The notes under the pieces: generated by a model | What the model was told of the DNA's origin: nothing | Seen by the model: only the letters and a program-made list of their open reading frames with translations | Database searches by the model: none | Translations under genes and position numbers: made by a program | Shown here: positions 14,081-18,935 of the stretch, piece after piece | Layout: every line of letters begins with the position of its first letter | Position numbering within the stretch: position 1 is the stretch's first letter | Source of the DNA: Sporomusaceae bacterium UBA1887 | GTDB lineage: Bacteria > Bacillota > Negativicutes > Sporomusales > DSM-15969 | Assembly: GCA_002337925.1 (NCBI GenBank) | Contig: DDHB01000102.1 | Span: 11,560 to 30,494, forward strand | Length of the DNA: 18,935 bases | Reading direction: 5' to 3'

Positions 14081-14853
14081 GGGAAATAAAGGTGGAGGGA
14101 GTAGTCAAACGCTTTCCCCAACAGGATGCGGAAGATATTGTTGCGCTGAGTGGTATTGATCTTACCGTTGGCGCAGGTGAATTTGTCTCACTTATCGGCC
14201 CCTCCGGCTGCGGGAAATCTACACTGCTGCGCTTGATTGCCGGCTTAAATGGCGCAGAAGAGGGGAACTTGTATATCGATGATGAGGCAATCAGCAAACC
14301 CTCTTATGAACGGGGACTTGTATTCCAAAACCCCATGCTCTTTCCCTGGCTAAACGTACATGACAATGTTGCTTTTGGCTTAAAGGCTCGCAAACGGTAT
14401 AAGCATAATAAGTCTGAGGTTGATAAGTTTATTGAATTGGTTGGTTTGTCAGCTTTTCATAAATCCTATCCTCATCAGCTTTCGGGAGGTATGGCACAGC
14501 GGGCGTCACTGGCACGGGCCCTCGTCAATCACCCCAAGGTGCTGCTGCTGGATGAACCGCTTGGAGCGCTTGATGCTTTTACCCGGATGAATATGCAGGA
14601 TGAGCTGATCCGCATTTGGCAGGAGCGTCAAACAACCATGATTATGGTTACCCATGATGTGGATGAAGCTATTTATTTATCAGATCGGGTAATCGTGATG
14701 ACACCAAGGCCGGCCAAGATTGAAAGCTATATTGAAGTGACACTCCCGAGACCCCGCGCGCGGAATAATCCGGAATTCTTAAGCCTGCGCTCAAAAATTC
14801 TTGAGATACTTAACTTTGTCGGTCGAGTGGAAGAACCGAATTATTATTTGTAG
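14074..14853 (+). CDS. ABC transporter ATP-binding protein, SsuB/TauB-like
   Basis: This 259-residue ATPase drives the adjacent permease. Walker A GPSGCGKST is at residues 42-50, the Q-loop in FQNPMLFPW, the signature LSGGMAQRASLARAL near 136-150, Walker B LLLDEPLGALD near 158-168 and the switch His in VTHDVDEA. The ATG at 14074 overlaps the permease stop, and the gene ends 14 bases before the lipoprotein start. Compared with the orphan ATPase at 10068 it lacks the long charged N-terminus and C-terminal tail, so the two are related but distinct proteins rather than a recent duplication. Confidence 0.94.
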   Translation: MVGEIKVEGVVKRFPQQDAEDIVALSGIDLTVGAGEFVSLIGPSGCGKSTLLRLIAGLNGAEEGNLYIDDEAISKPSYERGLVFQNPMLFPWLNVHDNVAFGLKARKRYKHNKSEVDKFIELVGLSAFHKSYPHQLSGGMAQRASLARALVNHPKVLLLDEPLGALDAFTRMNMQDELIRIWQERQTTMIMVTHDVDEAIYLSDRVIVMTPRPAKIESYIEVTLPRPRARNNPEFLSLRSKILEILNFVGRVEEPNYYL

Positions 14854-14867
14854 TGGAGGAGAAGCAA

Positions 14868-15875
14868 ATGAATGTTAAGAAGAAAATGGCCGCTGTTGCC
14901 TTGACGGTAATAACTTCGCTGGTATTGACGGCCTGCGGGCAAAAGCCGGTAACGAAGGTTGAGGATCTCGTATTAAAGATTGGGTATACCGGTAGTTTAT
15001 GTGAAGCTCCTGTGCATATGGCGCTGGAAAAAGGTTTTTTTGAGAAGGAAGGGTTAAAAGTTGATTTAATCAAGCTCGCGCCGGGAACTAATTTTGAGGC
15101 CATTACGGCAGGAAAAATTGACGCCAGCTTTGGCCTGTTGGCCAGCCTGATTCAGCCACTTTCCAACGGACTGCCAATCAAAGTAACCAGCGGATTGCAT
15201 ACCGGTTGCGACAAGCTGCTTGTTCCTAGTGATTCGGGCATTCACAGTCTGACAGACTTAAAGGGCAAACGAATTGGTGTGCCCAGTATGACCAGCAGTC
15301 CGATTATTTTTACGAAACGGGCCTTGGCTGATGCTGGTGTCGGGATCAGTGAAAAAAATATGGAAGTTGAATTTGCCGTATTTAATGCCAGCGATCTTCC
15401 GCTTGCACTGAAAAACGGGTCTATTGACGCTATCGCTATGAATGATCCAACGGCAGCGGTGGCCCAAAAGGAATATGGCTTGACCACTCTTGCTGATTCA
15501 GCTGCTACTGCTCCTTATAAAGACCAATACTGCTGCTCTGCATATGTAAGTGATAACTTAGCAAAAGAGCATCCGGAAATTGCAGCGAAGTATACCCGCG
15601 CTATGCAGCAGGCAAGTGCCTGGATTCAGAAAAATCAGGATGAAACAGCCAAGATTCAAGTTGAGAAAAAATGGGTTGCCGGTAATGTCGAATTTAATGC
15701 GCAAGTTTTAAAAACCTATAATTATATTCCTTCCGTCAAAGGTGCTTATGATGCCTTCGGGATTACGGCAAAACAATTGCAGCAGGTAGGCATGTTAGGT
15801 GCAGCTGTAGATGTTGATGCGTTGCATAAAAATAGCTTCATTAAATTAGAAAATGTACAGGACTCAGTTAAATAG
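14868..15875 (+). CDS. Cysteine-bearing substrate-binding lipoprotein, NMT1/SsuA type
   Basis: This 335-residue lipoprotein is the extracytoplasmic receptor of the importer. A signal peptide ends in the lipobox LTAC with the lipid-bearing Cys23. The mature part is a two-lobed NMT1/SsuA-type fold: GYTGSLCEAPVHMALEKGFF, then TNFEAITAGKIDASFG, then DLKGKRIGVPS, and ALKNGSIDAIAMNDP. Beyond Cys23 it has four cysteines (45, 114, 222, 223); 45 and 114 lie in segments that line the cleft in this family, and 222-223 form a pair in YCCSAY. This is unusual for sulfonate or nitrate binders and could mean a disulfide or a thiol-binding or metal-binding ligand. ATG 14868 has GGAGGAG six bases before it; a GTG at 14853 overlaps the ATPase stop and is rejected. 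Confidence 0.92.
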   Translation: MNVKKKMAAVALTVITSLVLTACGQKPVTKVEDLVLKIGYTGSLCEAPVHMALEKGFFEKEGLKVDLIKLAPGTNFEAITAGKIDASFGLLASLIQPLSNGLPIKVTSGLHTGCDKLLVPSDSGIHSLTDLKGKRIGVPSMTSSPIIFTKRALADAGVGISEKNMEVEFAVFNASDLPLALKNGSIDAIAMNDPTAAVAQKEYGLTTLADSAATAPYKDQYCCSAYVSDNLAKEHPEIAAKYTRAMQQASAWIQKNQDETAKIQVEKKWVAGNVEFNAQVLKTYNYIPSVKGAYDAFGITAKQLQQVGMLGAAVDVDALHKNSFIKLENVQDSVK

Positions 15876-15890
15876 TCTCTCTTAAAATAT

Positions 15891-15939
15891 AAAGGTCAGA
15901 TGATAGTAGCGTTTCAGCTAAATTTTCATCTGGCCTTTT
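15891..15939 (+). terminator. Terminator of the ABC importer operon
   Basis: AAGGTCAGATGA and TCATCTGGCCTT form a strong stem with a long AT-rich loop, followed by TTCTC. The U-run is short. Confidence 0.75.
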
Positions 15940-15973
15940 CTCTTAGTTAATCTTAAATAGTACTTTAGGATAG

Positions 15974-16001
15974 TAGACAAGAAGGGATACCGGTTTATAA
16001 T
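15974..16001 (+). promoter_or_regulatory. Promoter of leader F and the copper-receptor operon
   Basis: A perfect TATAAT at 15996-16001 is preceded by TAGACA at 15974-15979 with a 16-base spacer. Transcription would start near 16008. Confidence 0.65.
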
Positions 16002-16012
16002 AGAAATGTAAT

Positions 16013-16027
16013 TGAATATGATTATCA
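16013..16027. promoter_or_regulatory. Fur-like 7-1-7 operator
   Basis: TGAATATgATTATCA differs from the Fur-type consensus TGATAATnATTATCA at two positions, and the partial palindrome extends by two bases on each side. It covers about +6 to +20 of the predicted transcript, a blocking position. The other five leaders lack it. Related Fur-family proteins (Zur, PerR) use similar sites, so the effector metal is open. Confidence 0.5.
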
Positions 16028-16032
16028 ATATG

Positions 16033-16090
16033 GCTGGTTAACAAAAAGTTAAAGGCCTGATTTACCTCGCAGGATAAGTCTGGTCTTTTT
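16033..16090 (+). promoter_or_regulatory. Attenuator-like leader element, copy F
   Basis: GCTGGTTAAC (16033-16042) and GTTAAAGGC (16048-16056) form the shared hairpin with changed arms: GCT/GGC lower stem, GG against A internal loop, and upper stem TTAAC/GTTAA with loop AAAAA. The changes on both sides keep pairing. The GGC opens a terminator stem (AGGCCtGA.TTA with TAAGTCtGGTCT), then TTTTT. Confidence 0.72.
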
Positions 16091-16131
16091 GAATTTTCTG
16101 GAGGCGTTATCGTTGATGTCTGGAGGTGACA

Positions 16132-16302
16132 ATGAAGGATTTGTATAGGTGGTTTAAACAAATATTGAAAGCGGGAGGTTTGATTTTGAATGAAGAAAAA
16201 GGTGGTAACAAGATACTGCTTATTCGTAGCTGCATTGCTGTTGTTGATAATTATTCCTATTACGAATGCAACTCCAGCTGCCCAGTTAGTCAGTCAATTT
16301 AA
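16132..16302 (+). CDS. Possible 56-residue leader peptide overlapping the secreted-protein gene
   Basis: ATG 16132 has one of the best ribosome sites in the region (TGGAGGTGAC at 16121-16130). The frame runs 56 codons and ends at 16302, inside the next gene in another frame. The peptide starts MKDLYRWFKQILKAGG, is basic and amphipathic at first, and has three Cys in its second half. It could be a real leader peptide that couples translation to the gene at 16190, or a chance frame whose ribosome site serves RNA loading. No family recognised. Confidence 0.35.
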   Translation: MKDLYRWFKQILKAGGLILNEEKGGNKILLIRSCIAVVDNYSYYECNSSCPVSQSI

Positions 16303-16690
16303 TTTAACTAGCGATAGAACGGCAACCCCTGTAACTTACACTTTCTTTACTGAACCGGCAAGTGGTACCTTGAAATTTCATGAGCTATTCAGTCCGAATG
16401 GGGTTGAAGCGCATATTACTATCCCCGTGAATAGTAAAGAGGGACCTACTGAAGTACAATTAAAGTTTGACCGTCAATTTGTTACTGCTTATTTTCCGCA
16501 AAGTGAAACTATTATTTTACAAATCGACAGAAAGACACTGGATTGCTGCAGCCTCTACAGCTTTGCAATCAAGGATGGTCAGCTTACAGTTGCAATTGGG
16601 AATAAAACGAATACGGTTGACAACATTTCAGCCTTTACAGGTTCGTTTGTCAGTCAATCCGTTAGCGGTAAGGCGGCGGTATATAAGTGA
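16190..16690 (+). CDS. Secreted protein of unknown function, coupled to the copper receptor
   Basis: This 166-residue product has a clear signal peptide (basic MKKKVVTRY, hydrophobic core to about residue 24, likely cleavage around ITNATPAA). The mature part of about 135 residues is rich in Thr, Ser and beta-type segments, with one Cys pair (DCCSLYSF) and no recognised domain. It is probably periplasmic or outer-membrane-associated. ATG 16190 follows GGGAGG at 16173-16178. Its stop overlaps the GTG of the TonB-dependent receptor (GTGA), so the two are coupled and likely work together, for example as a metal-binding partner of the receptor. That role is inferred from position only. Confidence 0.75.
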   Translation: MKKKVVTRYCLFVAALLLLIIIPITNATPAAQLVSQFNLTSDRTATPVTYTFFTEPASGTLKFHELFSPNGVEAHITIPVNSKEGPTEVQLKFDRQFVTAYFPQSETIILQIDRKTLDCCSLYSFAIKDGQLTVAIGNKTNTVDNISAFTGSFVSQSVSGKAAVYK

Positions 16691-18669
16691 GAAAAGCGCA
16701 TAAGCACGTTGTAGCAGGCATACTTGTTTTATCTTCAGCGATACTGACTAGTTCGCCATTTGCCCTGGCTGCTGCAGAGCGGGCAGAGGAAAAGGAACCG
16801 GTCTTTACACTGGAGGAAATAGTCGTAACTTCTCACCGCATGGCGCAGCCACTGGTGATTGAGACCGATCCCAAAGCACCGCGTCAGCCTGTGCCGGCAG
16901 CAGATGGAGGTGGATATTTAAAGAATATCCCTTGCTTTTCTGTTGTACGTCAGGGTGGTACCGGCAGTGATCCCCTGCTTCGCGGCCTTGGCGGTACACG
17001 GCTTAACGTTTTGCTTGATGGAACAGCTCAGCTAGGCGGCTGCCCAAGCCGGATGGATCCGACTACCTCTTATGCTTTCCCGGAAGCGTTTAGTAAAATA
17101 ATTGTACTAAAAGGTCCCGAGAGCGTTCGCTATGGCGGTGGCAATGTGGCCGGTACAGTTCTGTTCGAGCGGGAAACAGCCCCTTTTGACAAAGCGGATG
17201 TACGGGTAAACAGCAGTGTTCTGGTTGGCAGTGCCGGGCGCAATGATGAATTGCTTGATGTAACAGCCGGAGATACCTCAGGGTATGTACGGATTATCAA
17301 GACCCGGTCTCATGCCGACAATTACGAAGATGGTGCAGGGAACAAAATACATTCCTTTTACACCCGTCAAAGCTTGAGTGGCATCGTCGGCGTAACACCT
17401 GATGCGAATACTTTGTACGAGTTTGCTGTTGATAGCAGTACGGCGGAAGCGGCCTATGGCAGCCGCGGTATGGATGGGCCCCAGTTTGATCAAAGAAATT
17501 ATAGCTTTAAATATGAAAAGAAGCATCTTTCAACACTTGTCAGCAATTTAGAATTTAAGGCATATCATAACTATGTCGATCACGTAATGGATAATTTTAC
17601 TTTCCGTAATCCTGGAATGATGGGGCCTATGGTGAGTAATGTTGACCGCACGACAACCGGTGGTCGGCTGGCAGCTAAGCTCTCACTTAGCACAGCTACG
17701 GAAGCAAATGTCGGCTTTGATTATCAGAAAAATGAGCATACCAAAAGAGGAATGGGGACAGAGTACAAATCGCTGAAGAGAAATCGTGATTTAACTTTTA
17801 CAAATTATGGCCTGTTTGGCGATGTGAAACGCACCCTGGATAGTCATAATCGGCTGATGGCCGGAATCAGAGCAGACAGCCTGGAAGTGAAAAAGCTGAC
17901 ATCGGTGACGGCTGAGGATAAAGATCATACTTACGGAGCTTTCCTACGGTACGAGCATGATTATGACAACAATCCCCTCACCAGTTACATCGGCCTTGGC
18001 CATGCACAGCGTTCTGCCGACTATTGGGAGAGAACCAAAGGCGCAAACAACAGCACTTTCTTTCTGAAACCGGAAAAAAATACCCAGCTCGATACAGGAA
18101 TTTTATATAATGCCGGAAAATTCCAGGCAAGTTTATCGGTGTTTTATGCTGATATTAAGGACTTTATCCTGCTTACAGGGGCTTCGTCAGCGAATAATAT
18201 TGATGCTACCCTGTTTGGCGGCGAAGCGGATGCGGCTTATCGCCTGGCGGATCATTGGACAGCTACAGCCACACTTGCTTATGTTCGCGGTACCAATGAA
18301 ACGGGCAGTAAGCCTTTGGCACAAATTCCGCCGCTTGAAGCAACCATTGGTCTGAAATACAATAGAGACAAGCTGGAAGTCGGCCTTCTATGGCGTGGTG
18401 TGCAGGCGCAAACCCGTTACGATATAGGCAGTGGCAGCGAAGTGGGGCTAGATATTGGCCGGAGCAGCGGTTTCGGCATTCTTTCAATGAATGGAGCTTA
18501 CCGTCCTTCACGAAATATAGTTATTGCTGCAGGTGTAGACAATTTGTTTAATAAAAACTACGCCGAGTTTGTCAGCCGTGAGGGTAAAGCTGTTGATGGA
18601 ATTCCTGCCTCCGTCAGGCTTAATGAACCGGGACGTACTATTTGGGTGAAAACCAGCTATAACTTCTAA
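16687..18669 (+). CDS. oprC: TonB-dependent copper receptor (OprC/NosA type)
   Basis: This 660-residue outer-membrane receptor has a signal peptide to about residue 29 (cut near ALAAAE), a TonB-box-like EEIVVTS, a plug domain (about 50-150) and a C-terminal 22-strand-type barrel ending in a terminal Phe (TSYNF). The plug has RQGGTGSDPLLRGLGGTRLN and GGCPSRMDPTTSYAFPEAF, close to the copper receptors OprC and NosA. The two published OprC copper-binding motifs are both present: CxxxM as Cys119 and Met123 (CPSRM), and HxM as His299 and Met301 (DHVMDNF). It should import copper or a copper complex using TonB-ExbB-ExbD, which are not in the window. The start is GTG 16687, overlapping the stop of the secreted protein. 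One oddity is Cys at the usual Gly of IPGFSV (IPCFSV). Confidence 0.9.
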   Translation: MRKAHKHVVAGILVLSSAILTSSPFALAAAERAEEKEPVFTLEEIVVTSHRMAQPLVIETDPKAPRQPVPAADGGGYLKNIPCFSVVRQGGTGSDPLLRGLGGTRLNVLLDGTAQLGGCPSRMDPTTSYAFPEAFSKIIVLKGPESVRYGGGNVAGTVLFERETAPFDKADVRVNSSVLVGSAGRNDELLDVTAGDTSGYVRIIKTRSHADNYEDGAGNKIHSFYTRQSLSGIVGVTPDANTLYEFAVDSSTAEAAYGSRGMDGPQFDQRNYSFKYEKKHLSTLVSNLEFKAYHNYVDHVMDNFTFRNPGMMGPMVSNVDRTTTGGRLAAKLSLSTATEANVGFDYQKNEHTKRGMGTEYKSLKRNRDLTFTNYGLFGDVKRTLDSHNRLMAGIRADSLEVKKLTSVTAEDKDHTYGAFLRYEHDYDNNPLTSYIGLGHAQRSADYWERTKGANNSTFFLKPEKNTQLDTGILYNAGKFQASLSVFYADIKDFILLTGASSANNIDATLFGGEADAAYRLADHWTATATLAYVRGTNETGSKPLAQIPPLEATIGLKYNRDKLEVGLLWRGVQAQTRYDIGSGSEVGLDIGRSSGFGILSMNGAYRPSRNIVIAAGVDNLFNKNYAEFVSREGKAVDGIPASVRLNEPGRTIWVKTSYNF

Positions 18670-18691
18670 TACAGCCGAGTGTTCAGTAAAG

Positions 18692-18735
18692 GGGTCTTAC
18701 GGATATTTGTAGAATATTCCGTAAGACTCTTTTTT
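18692..18735 (+). terminator. Terminator after the copper receptor
   Basis: GTCTTACGGA and TCCGTAAGAC pair perfectly around an AT-rich loop, followed by TCTTTTTT. Confidence 0.9.
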
Positions 18736-18811
18736 GCTAAAACAGTGAGGTATATTGGTGATAAAGCTTTTATAAGATGTAATACCGACGATCGAAGGGG
18801 TGGGATGATTG

Positions 18812-18935
18812 GTGTCTGAAAAGGAGATTAAGGGACCGTTTTCACTGACAAGGCGGCGCTTTCTGGCCTGGAGTGCGGCAGTGGCCGGAAGTTCCAGTCT
18901 GCTTCACTGGGCAGAGGCGGCAAATTCCTTTGAAC
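18812..18935 (+). CDS. N-terminus of a Tat-exported protein, probably a molybdopterin or copper oxidoreductase (cut by window end)
   Basis: Only 41 codons are visible. They give a twin-arginine signal: LTRRRFLAW, then a hydrophobic stretch SAAVAGSSSLL and an AEA cleavage site. Such signals mark proteins folded with a cofactor before export, often molybdopterin oxidoreductases, and sometimes copper enzymes such as nitrous-oxide reductase. The visible residues do not decide between them. The start is GTG 18812 after GAAGGGGTGGG at 18794-18804; the ATG at 18805 stops after four codons. A terminator separates it from the copper receptor, so it may have its own promoter in the 18736-18790 stretch. 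Confidence 0.75.
   Translation, partial: MSEKEIKGPFSLTRRRFLAWSAAVAGSSSLLHWAEAANSFE

Noticed and set aside
15891..15939. AAGGTCAGATGA hairpin after the lipoprotein gene as a leader copy
   Set aside because: No small hairpin precedes it and it lies right after a stop codon, so it is the operon terminator.
18673..18735. GCCGAG.. before the terminator after the copper receptor looked like another leader copy
   Set aside because: There is no complementary upper stem and no CTGA-A-GGC block; it is a plain terminator after a gene.
1..18935. CRISPR array, tRNA or rRNA genes
   Set aside because: I saw no regularly spaced repeats with unique spacers, no cloverleaf sequences and no rRNA-like blocks.

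Overview
The window looks like a chromosome segment of a diderm (two-membrane) Firmicute, most likely class Negativicutes and Sporomusaceae-like. Three things point there. There is a Firmicute glycolytic operon and a CodY-family regulator. There is also an outer-membrane TonB-dependent receptor with a lipopolysaccharide-kinase-like protein. Shine-Dalgarno sites are strong (AGGAGG type), and GTG or TTG starts are frequent. The genus call is inference.

Layout. 1-4010: the end of a glycolytic operon (pgk partial, tpiA, gpmI, eno) closed by a strong terminator. 4028-4910: an AT-rich WaaP/Kdo-kinase-like gene on the minus strand, with an 11-bp direct-repeat operator upstream. 5085-5964: promoter, attenuator-like leader and a gene with a duplicated YezD domain. 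6030-8438: PHP-family phosphatase, nitroreductase and, on the minus strand, an NADH pyrophosphatase. 8525-8731: possible decayed gene. 8768-11172: promoter plus leader plus a divergent CodY; then promoter plus two tandem leaders plus an orphan NitT/TauT-type ABC ATPase and a 51-residue membrane protein. 11194-11247: a 54-bp insertion-sequence-derived palindrome lodged in a terminator loop. 11279-12771: a NarL-type two-component system on the minus strand. 12880-15939: promoter plus leader plus an ABC permease-ATPase-lipoprotein operon. 15974-18735: promoter plus leader plus a secreted protein and an OprC/NosA-type TonB-dependent copper receptor. 18812-end: the start of a Tat-exported protein.

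The central observation is a repeated cis element (A-F). Six copies lie between 5133 and 16090, five of them directly behind a sigma-70-type promoter. Each has a small hairpin with a GCY/GGC lower stem, a purine-pair versus single-A internal loop, and a 4-5 bp upper stem whose sequence changes in a compensatory way. The 3' GGC of the hairpin is also the first strand of a rho-independent terminator, so the two folds exclude each other. This is the architecture of a transcription-attenuation switch. It precedes the YezD-like gene, the CodY paralogue, the orphan ABC ATPase (twice in tandem), the ABC importer operon and the secreted-protein/copper-receptor operon. I do not recognise it as a known riboswitch or protein-binding leader.

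Working model (inference): the leaders tie together one acquisition regulon. The outer-membrane receptor (copper or a copper complex, judged from conserved CxxxM and HxM motifs), a cysteine-bearing lipoprotein ABC importer, an extra ATPase, a CodY-like regulator and a divergently transcribed sensor kinase would all respond to a shared signal. The ligand or antiterminator protein cannot be named from sequence alone.
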